Source: Streptomyces pyxinicus
GTDB taxonomy: Bacteria > Actinomycetota > Actinomycetes > Streptomycetales > Streptomycetaceae
DNA length: 64,000 nucleotides
Assembly (NCBI RefSeq): GCF_024753135.1
Contig: NZ_JANUGP010000026.1
Coordinates: 62,001-126,000, forward strand
Direction: 5' to 3'
In this document: piece by piece, positions 23,917-32,110 of the stretch
How the letters are laid out: every line of letters begins with the position of its first letter
Numbering within the stretch: position 1 is the first letter of the stretch
The notes under the pieces: model-generated
What the model saw: the letters and a program-made list of their open reading frames with translations, nothing else
The model's database searches: none
Told to the model about the DNA's origin: nothing
Translations under genes and position numbers: made by a program

Positions 23917-25343
23917 CCGCGGAAACTACCGTCCCCTCCCCCGGCACGGGGCCCTGGGACCACGGGTTCTCGTCCGTCTCGGTGCTGCCGGCCCGCGCCC
24001 CCGGCGGCTTCCGGTTCCCGCTGCGGCGCCCGCCCGCGCGGCCCGCCTCGCCGCTGCCGCCACTGTCGCCGCTGGCCGCCGACCTGTTCGCCGCGCTGGT
24101 GGGCGCGGTCGCGCTGGACGAGGCCGTACGCCGGCCGCTGCCGGTCGCGGTCCTGGTGGCCGGCGCGCTGCTGCTGCGCCCGCACTCCGCGCGGCCGGTG
24201 CCCGGCGTGCTGGACGAACTGCCCGCCGTCTGCGGGCGGATCGCGGTGGCCTGGCTGGCCCTCGCCGCCCTGCTCGGCGCCCACGACCCCGGGCACGCCC
24301 TGCCGGCGCGGGCCCTGCTGCTGGGCTGGGCCCTGCACGCGGCGACGGCCTGCGCGGGCCGGGGCCTGGTGCACTGGCGGCGCCGGACCGTGCTGCGCAG
24401 GCACCCGCGCGCCGCGCTGGTGATCGGGCCCGCCGGCACCGCCCAGCGGGTGGCCGCCGCGCTGCTCAGGCACCCCCGCTGCGGGGTGCGCCCGGTCGGC
24501 GTGGTCGCCGAACACCCGGACGGCAGCGGGGGGTTGCCGGTGCTCAGCAGCGGCGCGGACGTCGAGCGGGCGCTCATCCAGAACGGGGTGCGGGCGGTGC
24601 TCACCGTCGGCCCGGCCGTCCGTACCGAGAAGGGTCCGCTGCTGCGGGCGCTGGTCGAGTCCGGCTGCGCGGTGTGGGAGGTGGACGCGGACAGCCCGGT
24701 GTACGAGCGGCGCGAGCAGCTCGCCGGGTTCGCGGTGCGCCGGCTCGACCTGGGCGCCGGGCGGCGCACCGGTGCCGGCAAGCGGCTGCTGGACGTGGCG
24801 GTGTCCGGGACGCTGCTGCTGCTGGCCGGCCCGGTGCTGCTGGTGTGCGCGGTGGTGCTGAGGCTCACCGACGGGCCCGGTGTGGTCTTCCGGCAGGAAC
24901 GCATCGGCAAGGACGGCCGGCCCTTCACGCTGCTGAAGTTCCGCACCCACCGCCCGGTCGACGAGCACGAGGCGGCCACCCGGTGGAGCGTGGCCGGCGA
25001 GCGCCGGATGAGCCCCTTCTGCCGGTTCCTGCGGCAGACCTCGCTGGACGAGCTGCTCCAGCTGTGGAACGTCGTACGCGGCGACATGAGCCTGGTCGGA
25101 CCGCGCCCGGAACGGCCCTACTTCGTCGGGCAGTTCAGCCAGACGTACCCCGGGTACGCGGCCCGGCACCGGATGCGGGCCGGTATCACCGGGCTCGCCC
25201 AGATCCACGGGCTGCGCGGGGACACCTCGATCGAGGACCGGGCCAGGTTCGACAACGCCTACATCGACAACTGGTCGCTGTGGCAGGACGTCTGCATCCT
25301 GCTGCGCACCGCCGCCGCGCTCGTGCGCTCGACGGGGAGCTGA
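23913..25343 (+). CDS. Polyprenyl-phosphate sugar-1-phosphate transferase (initiating enzyme)
   Basis: This 476-residue membrane enzyme resembles WcaJ/WbaP. The N-terminal half has several hydrophobic segments and a Rossmann-like cytosolic part (HPRAALVIGPAGTAQRVAAA). From about residue 290 comes the bacterial sugar transferase domain: KRLLDVAVSG, a membrane re-entrant helix, VVFRQERIGKDGRPFTLLKF, the catalytic-type RQTSLDELLQLWNVVRGDMS and LVGPRPE, then the GITGLAQIHG box. It transfers a hexose- or similar 1-phosphate from a nucleotide sugar to undecaprenyl phosphate, starting repeat-unit assembly. It is coupled to the previous gene by a 4-base overlap. Confidence 0.92.
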   Translation: MTAETTVPSPGTGPWDHGFSSVSVLPARAPGGFRFPLRRPPARPASPLPPLSPLAADLFAALVGAVALDEAVRRPLPVAVLVAGALLLRPHSARPVPGVLDELPAVCGRIAVAWLALAALLGAHDPGHALPARALLLGWALHAATACAGRGLVHWRRRTVLRRHPRAALVIGPAGTAQRVAAALLRHPRCGVRPVGVVAEHPDGSGGLPVLSSGADVERALIQNGVRAVLTVGPAVRTEKGPLLRALVESGCAVWEVDADSPVYERREQLAGFAVRRLDLGAGRRTGAGKRLLDVAVSGTLLLLAGPVLLVCAVVLRLTDGPGVVFRQERIGKDGRPFTLLKFRTHRPVDEHEAATRWSVAGERRMSPFCRFLRQTSLDELLQLWNVVRGDMSLVGPRPERPYFVGQFSQTYPGYAARHRMRAGITGLAQIHGLRGDTSIEDRARFDNAYIDNWSLWQDVCILLRTAAALVRSTGS

Positions 25344-25346
25344 CCG

Positions 25347-26705
25347 ATGGCCCTCGCCCTGCCCTCGCGCCGCCCCCGGCGGCTCCCCCCGGTCCTGCCC
25401 GTGCTGGCCGTGGTCGCGCTGCTCGCGCTGCCGGTCCCGGCCGGCGGGGACGGCGCCGGTCCGGCCGACGCGGTGTCCGCGCTGGTCGTCGGCTACTGCG
25501 CGGTGCGGCTGCTGCGCGCCCGCCGGCGCCCGCTGAGCCGGCGGGCCGCCGTGGTCCTCGGGCTGCCGGTGGCCGGGGTGGCGCTGGCCGCGATGAACGC
25601 GGTCTCGCCCGGCGCCGGGATCGCCGGGCTCGGCCGCTATCTGCAGATTTTCGTGCTGGTCCCGGCGGCGGTCGTGGTCCTGGTCCGGGGCCGCTCCGAC
25701 TTCCGGCTGCTGGCCTGGGCGTTCGTGGCGCTCGCCGGCTGGCAGGGCGCGATCGGCGTGCACCAGTACCTCACCGGGACGGGGGCGTCGTACCAGGGCG
25801 AGGACGTCCGCGCGGTCGGCACGTTCGGGGCCGTGGACGTGATGGGCATGGCGACGGCGGTGTCCTTCGGGCTGGTGTGCGCGGTGGGCCTGGCGCTGGG
25901 CCGGGCGCCGGTGCGGGACCGGCTGGTCGCCGCCTGCTGCGCGCTCGCGCTGCTGGTGCCGCTCGCGCTGTCCTTCAGCCGGGGCGCGTGGATCGCCACC
26001 TCGGTCACCGTCACCGCGCAGCTGCTGCTGGCCGGGCCGCGCCGGGCGCTGAAGGCGGGCGCGGTGGCGGTGGCCGCGTGCGTGGTGCTGGTGGGCGGGT
26101 TCGGGGTGGGGACGACGATGCTCCAGGAGCGGATCGACAGCATCGGGCAGGTCACCGACGCCCCCGACCAGTCCGTCACCGACCGGTACACGATGTGGGC
26201 GGCGGCGGTCGACATGTGGCGCGACCGCCCGCTGACCGGCGTGGGGCTGAAGGGCTTCCCGGAGTACCGGGACGGGCACGCCTCGCTCGCGCTGTCCTCG
26301 GGCAGCGACACGGAGGGCGCGGGCGCCGCCTTCCACCGGCAGCCGCTGCTCTCCCCGCACAACATGTACCTGCTGGTCCTCGGCGAGCAGGGGCTGATCG
26401 GCCTGCTGTGCCTCGCGGGCGGCTGGCTCGCGCTGCTGGTGTGCGCGCTGCGCGGCCTGTGGCGGGCGCACGCCCTGGGCAGCCGGGACCTGGAGTGCGC
26501 CCTGGTCGCCTGCGGGCTGCTGCTGTGGCAGCTCGTGGACTTCGTCTACGCCGACATCGGCGGCCCCTCCACCGTGCTGACGGCCGTCTCCCTCGGCCTC
26601 GTCTCCTGGTGGTCCCTGGCGGGCGCCGACCGCGTCACCCCGCAGGCCGGCACCGCCGTACCGGACCCGTCCGAGCCGCACGCGCGGAAGGCGGCCCTGC
26701 GATGA
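25347..26705 (+). CDS. Wzy/O-antigen ligase-type polysaccharide polymerase
   Basis: This 452-residue integral membrane protein has about a dozen hydrophobic segments and the Wzy_C signature. A periplasmic-loop-like region contains RYTMWAAAVDMWRDRPLTGV, GLKGFPEY and SPHNMYLLVLGEQGLIG, preceded by SLSFSRGAWIA. Family members polymerise lipid-linked repeat units or ligate glycans on the outer face of the membrane. It lies three bases after the initiating transferase gene and upstream of the flippase, which fits Wzy in a Wzx/Wzy pathway. Polymerase versus ligase cannot be decided by sequence. Confidence 0.88.
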   Translation: MALALPSRRPRRLPPVLPVLAVVALLALPVPAGGDGAGPADAVSALVVGYCAVRLLRARRRPLSRRAAVVLGLPVAGVALAAMNAVSPGAGIAGLGRYLQIFVLVPAAVVVLVRGRSDFRLLAWAFVALAGWQGAIGVHQYLTGTGASYQGEDVRAVGTFGAVDVMGMATAVSFGLVCAVGLALGRAPVRDRLVAACCALALLVPLALSFSRGAWIATSVTVTAQLLLAGPRRALKAGAVAVAACVVLVGGFGVGTTMLQERIDSIGQVTDAPDQSVTDRYTMWAAAVDMWRDRPLTGVGLKGFPEYRDGHASLALSSGSDTEGAGAAFHRQPLLSPHNMYLLVLGEQGLIGLLCLAGGWLALLVCALRGLWRAHALGSRDLECALVACGLLLWQLVDFVYADIGGPSTVLTAVSLGLVSWWSLAGADRVTPQAGTAVPDPSEPHARKAALR

Positions 26706-26733
26706 CCACGCGCCCCACCCGCGGACGGCCGGC

Positions 26734-28407
26734 ATGACCGACTCGACGGCCGGTACGGCCCCGCAGCAGACGACCGGAACGACCAGCGTCCCGGAGCCGG
26801 CAGCCGCCTCCGCGGGCACCCCTCCGCCCCCCGCCGAACACGCCCCGCCCACCGGCCGTTTCCTCGCACGGGCCACCCTGCTCACGGCGTCCCTCTCGGT
26901 CGCGGCGGCGCTGCTGGGGCTGGTGCGGGACCAGTCGCTGGCCAGGCTGTTCGGGGCCGGACGGGACACGGACGCGTTCCTGGTGGCCTGGACCGTGCCG
27001 GAGTTCGCGGCGACCCTGCTGATCGAGGACGGGCTGGCGTTCGCGCTGATCCCGGCGTTCAGCATGGCCCTGGCCCGGCGGGCGCGGGGAGACGGAGGGG
27101 ACCCGGTGCGGTCGCTGGTCGCGGGCACGCTGCCCCGGCTGGCCCTCGGGTTCGCGGCGGTGGGCGCACTGCTCGCGCTGGCCGCGCCGCAGTTCGTGGA
27201 GGCGCTGGCGCCGGGCCTGCCCGATCCGCGCCCGGCCGTGGACTGCACCCGGATCACCGCGACGTGCGTGGTCAGCTTCGGTCTGGCCGGCTACTGCAGC
27301 GCGGTCCTGCGGGCGCACCGCCGCTTCCTCGCGCCGGCCGGGATCTACATCGCCTACAACGTCGGCATCATCACCGCGATGTACACCCTCGGCGGACGCT
27401 GGGGGGTGCGCTCGGCGGCGGTCGGGGTCGCGGCGGGCGGTGTGCTGATGGTCGCCGTACAACTGCCGTCGCTGGTGCGGGAGCTGAGGCGGCGACCGGC
27501 CGCTGAGGCGGCGGGGACGCGGGCGGCGGCGGGGCCCCTCGACGCGCCGCTGCTGGCCACCGTGCTGCTGTTCGCGCTGTGCCGGCAGTCGCAGGTGCTC
27601 ATCGAGCGGTTCCTCGCCTCCACGCTGCCCGCCGGGGCGATCTCACACCTGAACTACGCCCAGAAGGTCGCGCAGATCCCGATGACCCTGTCGATGATGC
27701 TCTGCACGATCACCTTCCCGGTGGTCGCGCGGGCGCTGGCCGAGGGCGACACCGAGCGGGCCCGGGACCGGGTGGAACGCGACCTCGTCCTGGCCGGCGC
27801 CCTCGTGCTGCTCGGCGCGGCGGCGGTGGTGGCCTGTGCCCCGCAGCTGATCGGGCTGCTGTTCCAGCGGGGCGCGTTCACGGCCGGCGACACCGCGGCC
27901 ACCGCCGGCGTGATGCGGGTCTACGCGCTCGGACTGCTCGGCCAGACCCTGACCGGTGTGCTGGTCCGCTCCTACTTCTCGGCGGGCCGCGCCACCTGGT
28001 ACCCGGTCGCCGCGATGGCCGCCGGGATCGCCGCCACCTCCTGGATCGGCGCCGCGACCGTCGGCCCCTGGGGCGTCACCGGGATCGCCGCCGCCAACGC
28101 CACCGGCATCACCCTCACCGCCGTCCTGCTGCTCGCCGGGATGCGGCGCCGCAGCGTGCCCGTCCGCACCCGGCGGCTGCTGGGCGAGCTGAGCCGGCCG
28201 CTGCGGGCGGCCCTGGTCGCCGCCCCGGCCGGTGCCCTGGTCGCCGGGCTGCCCGGGTCGCCGCTCGCCGAGCTGGCCGCCGGCGGCACCACGGTGACCG
28301 TGGTGTTCGTCCTGCTCGGCCGGGCCCTGGGCGCCCGGGAGTTCGCGCCCGCGCTCCGTCTCGTACGCACCCACACGCGAAGGCTCGTGCATGCCGTACT
28401 CCGTTGA
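26734..28407 (+). CDS. MurJ/MVF-type lipid-linked oligosaccharide flippase
   Basis: This 557-residue protein has about 14 membrane spans. Typical MurJ/MviN sequences include LLGLVRDQSLARLFGAGRDT near the N-terminus, HLNYAQKVAQIPMTLSMM in the middle, and LLFQRGAFTAGDTAAT followed by YALGLLGQTLTGVLVRSYFS. The family flips lipid-linked sugar carriers across the membrane. Streptomyces keep an essential MurJ elsewhere, so this copy, placed among exopolysaccharide genes, probably acts as the Wzx of this pathway (inference). The first 45 residues are a disordered Thr/Pro/Ala extension. It overlaps the deacetylase gene by 17 bases. Confidence 0.9.
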   Translation: MTDSTAGTAPQQTTGTTSVPEPAAASAGTPPPPAEHAPPTGRFLARATLLTASLSVAAALLGLVRDQSLARLFGAGRDTDAFLVAWTVPEFAATLLIEDGLAFALIPAFSMALARRARGDGGDPVRSLVAGTLPRLALGFAAVGALLALAAPQFVEALAPGLPDPRPAVDCTRITATCVVSFGLAGYCSAVLRAHRRFLAPAGIYIAYNVGIITAMYTLGGRWGVRSAAVGVAAGGVLMVAVQLPSLVRELRRRPAAEAAGTRAAAGPLDAPLLATVLLFALCRQSQVLIERFLASTLPAGAISHLNYAQKVAQIPMTLSMMLCTITFPVVARALAEGDTERARDRVERDLVLAGALVLLGAAAVVACAPQLIGLLFQRGAFTAGDTAATAGVMRVYALGLLGQTLTGVLVRSYFSAGRATWYPVAAMAAGIAATSWIGAATVGPWGVTGIAAANATGITLTAVLLLAGMRRRSVPVRTRRLLGELSRPLRAALVAAPAGALVAGLPGSPLAELAAGGTTVTVVFVLLGRALGAREFAPALRLVRTHTRRLVHAVLR

Positions 28408-29167
28408 GTCCGTCTCCCCCGCCCGCGCCGGCGCCCCGGCCCCCGCCGGGCCCGGCCCCGTCCCGTGGATCGCCATGTACCACTCGGTCGGCGACCGCTC
28501 CCCGGACCCGTACCGGATCACCGTCACCCCCGAGCGCCTGGACCGGCAGTTGCGCTGGCTCGCGCGGCGGGGGCTGCGCGGGGTCTCGGTGGCCGAACTC
28601 CTCGCAGCCCGCACCCGGGGGGAGGGCCGGGACCTGGTGGGCCTGACCTTCGACGACGGGTACGCCGACTTCGTGGACCACGCCCTGCCGGTGCTGGCCC
28701 GCAGAGGCTGCACGGCCACCCTGTTCGTGCTGCCGGGCCGGCTCGGCGGCGACAACGCCTGGGACCCGCTCGGCCCGCGCAAGCCGCTGCTGACCGCCGA
28801 CGGCATCCGGCGCGCGAGGGACGCCGGGATGGAGATCGGCTCGCACGGCCTCACCCACGTGGACCTCACCCGGGCCGACGACACCCGGCTCACCGCCGAG
28901 ATCACCGAGAGCCGCGCCTTGCTGGAGGAGCTGACCGGCGGCCCGGTCGCCGGGTTCTGCTACCCGTACGGCACGGTCGACCGGCGCGCGATGGACGCCG
29001 TGCGGGACGCCGGGTACGGCTATGGCTGCGCCATCGACCCCGGCGCCCTGAACGGCCCGCTGGTGCTGCCGCGCGTGCACGTCGGGCAGAACGACGGCGC
29101 GGGGCGGCTGTTCCTCAAGCACCGGCTGCACCGGTGGCGCCGGCAACCCGTGGCGGGGCTGCGGTGA
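28391..29167 (+). CDS. Polysaccharide deacetylase (NodB/CE4 family)
   Basis: This 258-residue protein has the CE4 fold. The metal-site motif is LTFDDGYADF (Asp pair near residues 87-88), the second metal motif is EIGSHGLTHVDLT, and further motifs are FCYPYGTVDRRAMDAV and a late RVHVGQNDG. Family members remove N- or O-acetyl groups from glycans. There is no evident signal peptide: the N-terminal 30 residues are Pro/Ala-rich and lead directly into WIAMYHSVGD. It may therefore act in the cytosol on lipid-linked intermediates or be exported unconventionally. It is coupled by overlaps to both neighbours. Confidence 0.9.
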   Translation: MPYSVESVSPARAGAPAPAGPGPVPWIAMYHSVGDRSPDPYRITVTPERLDRQLRWLARRGLRGVSVAELLAARTRGEGRDLVGLTFDDGYADFVDHALPVLARRGCTATLFVLPGRLGGDNAWDPLGPRKPLLTADGIRRARDAGMEIGSHGLTHVDLTRADDTRLTAEITESRALLEELTGGPVAGFCYPYGTVDRRAMDAVRDAGYGYGCAIDPGALNGPLVLPRVHVGQNDGAGRLFLKHRLHRWRRQPVAGLR

Positions 29168-30324
29168 AGGCCCTGCACATCATCACCGGGCTCGGTGTGG
29201 GCGGCGCCGAGCAGCAGCTGCGGCTGCTGCTGCGGCACCTGCCGGTGACCTGCGACGTGGTCACGCTGACCAACCCCGGGCCGGTGGCCGAGGGGCTGAC
29301 GGCCGACGGGGTGCGGGTGACGCACCTGGGCATGGCCGGCAACCGGGACCTGACCGCGCTGCCCCGGCTGGTCCGGCTGATCCGGCGCGGCCGCTACGAC
29401 CTCGTGCACACCCACCTCTACCGGGCCTGCCTCTACGGCCGGATCGCCGCCCGGCTCGCCGGGGTTCGCGCGGTCGTCGCCACCGAACACTCCCTGGGCG
29501 ACGCGCAGCTGGAGGGCCGCCCGCTCACCAGAGGCGTGCGCGGCCTGTACCTGCTGGGCGAGCGGCTCGGCCGGTCCACCGTCGCCGTCTCCCCCACGGT
29601 CGCCGCGCGGCTGGCCCGCTGGGGCGTCCCCGAGCCCCGGATCACGGTCGTACCCAACGGCATCGACCTCACCCGGTTCGCCCACGACCCGGCGGTCCGG
29701 CAGCGCACGCGCGCCCGACTCGGCCTGCCCGAAGACGCGTTCGTCATCGGCGGCATCGGCAGACTCGCCCCCGGCAAGCGCTTCGACGTCCTGATCGACG
29801 CCCTCGCCCGCCTCCCCGCCGACTGCCGGCTGCTGCTGGTCGGCGGCGGCCCCGAGGAATCGGCGCTGCGGCGGGCCGCGCGGCGGGCGGAGGTCGAGGA
29901 CCGGGTGCTGTTCGCCGGGGAACGGCCGTACCTGCCCGACGGCACGCCCGGCCCCGACCTGCCCGCGCTGACCACGGCGATGGACGTCCTGGCCGCCCCC
30001 TCCCCCGAGGAGGCGTTCGGTCTCGCGGTCGTCGAGGCCCTCGCGGCCGGGCTGCCGGTGCGCTACACCTCCTGCCCGGCACTCCAGGACCTGCCCGCCG
30101 AGGCCGCCCCGGACGCCGTACGCGTCCCGTGCGAACCCGGCGCCTACGCCCACGCGCTCGCCGGCGTCCGCGCCGCCGGACCCGGCCCGCGCACCGCCCC
30201 CGAGGCCGCCCGCCACTACTGCGTCACCCGCAGCGCCGCCCGGCTCATGGACGTCTACCGGGCCGCGCTCGCCCCCGCCACCCCACCCCGAGCCCCGATC
30301 CAGCAGGGAGCAAGCCCGTCATGA
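29164..30324 (+). CDS. GT4-family glycosyltransferase
   Basis: This 386-residue protein starts at GTG 29164, which overlaps the deacetylase stop (GTGA). It opens with the typical KALHIITGLGVGGAEQQLRLLL and continues with HTHLYRACLYGRIAARL and ATEHSLGD. In the donor domain it has VVPNGIDLTRF, GIGRLAPGKRFDVLIDAL and the PSPEEAFGLAVVEALAAGLP motif of retaining GT-B enzymes. It probably adds another sugar to the lipid-linked repeat. The longer open frame upstream is antisense-like and was rejected as its start. Sugar specificity is unknown. Confidence 0.9.
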   Translation: MKALHIITGLGVGGAEQQLRLLLRHLPVTCDVVTLTNPGPVAEGLTADGVRVTHLGMAGNRDLTALPRLVRLIRRGRYDLVHTHLYRACLYGRIAARLAGVRAVVATEHSLGDAQLEGRPLTRGVRGLYLLGERLGRSTVAVSPTVAARLARWGVPEPRITVVPNGIDLTRFAHDPAVRQRTRARLGLPEDAFVIGGIGRLAPGKRFDVLIDALARLPADCRLLLVGGGPEESALRRAARRAEVEDRVLFAGERPYLPDGTPGPDLPALTTAMDVLAAPSPEEAFGLAVVEALAAGLPVRYTSCPALQDLPAEAAPDAVRVPCEPGAYAHALAGVRAAGPGPRTAPEAARHYCVTRSAARLMDVYRAALAPATPPRAPIQQGASPS

Positions 30325-30968
30325 CCGACACCCCTCCCCGGCGCCCCCGCGCCGCCCGTCTGCGCACGCTGCCCGCCTGGTCGCTGGTGGCGGCCGGGAC
30401 CCTCGCCGGCGGACTGCTCGGCGGCGCGTACGGCGCCCTGAAGCCCGCCACGTACACGGCGACCAGCTATGTCGTCGCCGTCCCCACCGAGAAGTCCGAC
30501 ACCGCCACCGCGCTGGGCTTCGCCCAGGCCTACGGCCGGGTCGCCACCCAGCTCGCGGTGCTCGCCGACGCCCAGGTGTGGGCCGGGGTGCCGGTGGCCA
30601 CGCTGCGCGCCGACGTGCGCACCGCGACCTCGCCGGACGCCCCGATGGTCGCCGTGTCCGCCACCTCGGACCGCCCGGACCGGGCCGCCGACATGGCCAA
30701 CGCGGTCGCCCGCGCGCTCACCCGGCACGCCGACGACACCGAGTCCGCCACGCACGTCCAGCTCCTCCAGTTCTCCCGGGCGGTCAAGCCCACCGGTCCC
30801 TCCTCCCCCTCCCCCACGCTGACCGGCCTGGTCGGGGCGAGCGGGGGCGGCCTGCTCGGCGGGCTCGCGCTGCTGGTCCGGCCCCGGCGCCGGACCGAGG
30901 AGGAGAGCCCGCGGCCCGCCTCGGTGCCCGGCCCGGCCCTCGCCGCCGAAGCCCACGGCCAGCTGTGA
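30321..30968 (+). CDS. Wzz/chain-length-type membrane protein
   Basis: This 215-residue protein has two hydrophobic helices flanking an extracytoplasmic domain. Helix 1 lies at about residues 24-45 (WSLVAAGTLAGGLLGGAYGA) and helix 2 near 160-185 (LTGLVGASGGGLLGGLALLV). The loop starts KPATYTATSYVVAV, like Wzz and the membrane part of polysaccharide co-polymerases, and ends FSRAVKPTGPSSPSPT before helix 2, the Pro-rich position conserved in Wzz proteins. No kinase domain is attached. It probably controls chain length with the Wzy-type protein. It is joined to both neighbours by 4-base overlaps. Confidence 0.82.
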   Translation: MTDTPPRRPRAARLRTLPAWSLVAAGTLAGGLLGGAYGALKPATYTATSYVVAVPTEKSDTATALGFAQAYGRVATQLAVLADAQVWAGVPVATLRADVRTATSPDAPMVAVSATSDRPDRAADMANAVARALTRHADDTESATHVQLLQFSRAVKPTGPSSPSPTLTGLVGASGGGLLGGLALLVRPRRRTEEESPRPASVPGPALAAEAHGQL

Positions 30969-32110
30969 CGGCGACCTGCGCGGCACGCACCGCGACCCGC
31001 ACCCGGCCCGCCCTCACCACCGAACTCGTCACCGACGAGACCGCCTTCGCCCGGCTCGGGCCCGCCTGGGACCGGCTGCACGCCCGCTGTGCCCGCGCGA
31101 CCCCGTTCCAGAGCCACGCCTGGCTGCACTCGTGGTGGCTGTCGTACGGCAGACCCGGCCGGCTGCGGCTGCTGCTGGTGCGCTCGGACGGCGAACTCGT
31201 GGCCGTGGCCCCGCTGATGCTGGCGCACCGGCCGCTGCCCGCGCTGGTCCCGCTGGGCGGCGCGATCTCCGACTACACCGACCTGCTGCTGGACGACGCC
31301 GACGACGGCCGGGCGGCCCGCGCCCTCGCCGACGCCCTCGCGGACACGGCCCGCGGCGCGCTGATCGACCTGCGCGAGGTACGGCCGGGCGGCGCGGCGG
31401 AGCGGGTCTACGACCGCTGGCGCGGGCCGCGCCGGGACATCCCCGACTCGGTGTGCCTGGAACTGCCGGCCGCTCCCATGGACGAACTGGTGTCCCGGCT
31501 GCCGTCCGCCAAGGCCCAGCAGCGGGCGCGGGCCAAGCTGCGCAAGCTGACCGCGCTGGGCGTCGAGCGGCGCGCGGTCCCCGCCTCGGAGGCGGGTGCG
31601 GCCGTGGACCGGCTGCTGGAGCTGCACCGGCTCCAGTGGCAGGGCCGCAAGGTGACCTCCGAGCACCTCACGGCCCGGTTCCGGGCGCATCTGGTGCGGG
31701 CGGCCGGCCCGATGGTGCGGGCCGGGAACGCGGTGGTCACCGAGTTCCGGATGGACGGCGAGGTGGTGGCCGTCGATCTGACCCTGCTCTCCGCCCAACT
31801 GGCCGGCGGCTACCTCTACGGCGCCCATCCCGATCTGCGCCGGCGCAAGGCGGACGTGGCGGTGATGCTGCTGGACGCGTGCGCCGAGCACGCCGTGCGG
31901 GCCGGTGCGGGCGGCCGGGGCACGCTGAGTCTGCTGCGCGGGGACGAGCCGTACAAGCGGCACTGGCGGCCCGAGGCGGTCGCCAACCGGCGGCTGCTGC
32001 TGGCCCGGCGGCGCACCGCCCCGCTGCTGACGGCCGCGCTGTGCGACGCGGCCGCCCGGCAGCGGGGCAGGGAGGTACTGCGCCGGTGGCGGGAGCGGGA
32101 CCGGGATTAA
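30965..32110 (+). CDS. Acetyltransf_6 (CelD/FemAB-like) acyltransferase
   Basis: This 381-residue protein has a GNAT/FemAB-like fold often found in exopolysaccharide clusters. Family-type sequence includes FQSHAWLHSWWLSYGRPGRL, LVAVAPLML, PLGGAISDYTDLLLDD, QRARAKLRKL and, in the second domain, YLYGAHPDLRRRKADVAVML followed by FLRG-like LLRGDEPYKRHWRPE. It may transfer an acyl or amino-acyl group to the polymer or its precursor; the donor is unknown. The GTG start overlaps the previous stop. Its TAA stop overlaps that of the convergent gene at TTAA. Confidence 0.82.
   Translation: MTATCAARTATRTRPALTTELVTDETAFARLGPAWDRLHARCARATPFQSHAWLHSWWLSYGRPGRLRLLLVRSDGELVAVAPLMLAHRPLPALVPLGGAISDYTDLLLDDADDGRAARALADALADTARGALIDLREVRPGGAAERVYDRWRGPRRDIPDSVCLELPAAPMDELVSRLPSAKAQQRARAKLRKLTALGVERRAVPASEAGAAVDRLLELHRLQWQGRKVTSEHLTARFRAHLVRAAGPMVRAGNAVVTEFRMDGEVVAVDLTLLSAQLAGGYLYGAHPDLRRRKADVAVMLLDACAEHAVRAGAGGRGTLSLLRGDEPYKRHWRPEAVANRRLLLARRRTAPLLTAALCDAAARQRGREVLRRWRERDRD

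Noticed and set aside
22476..27257. A 1593-codon open frame on the minus strand across the polysaccharide genes
   Set aside because: It is antisense to several well-supported genes, its product is Arg/Gln/Gly/His-rich low complexity, and such long shadows are common opposite high-GC coding sequence.
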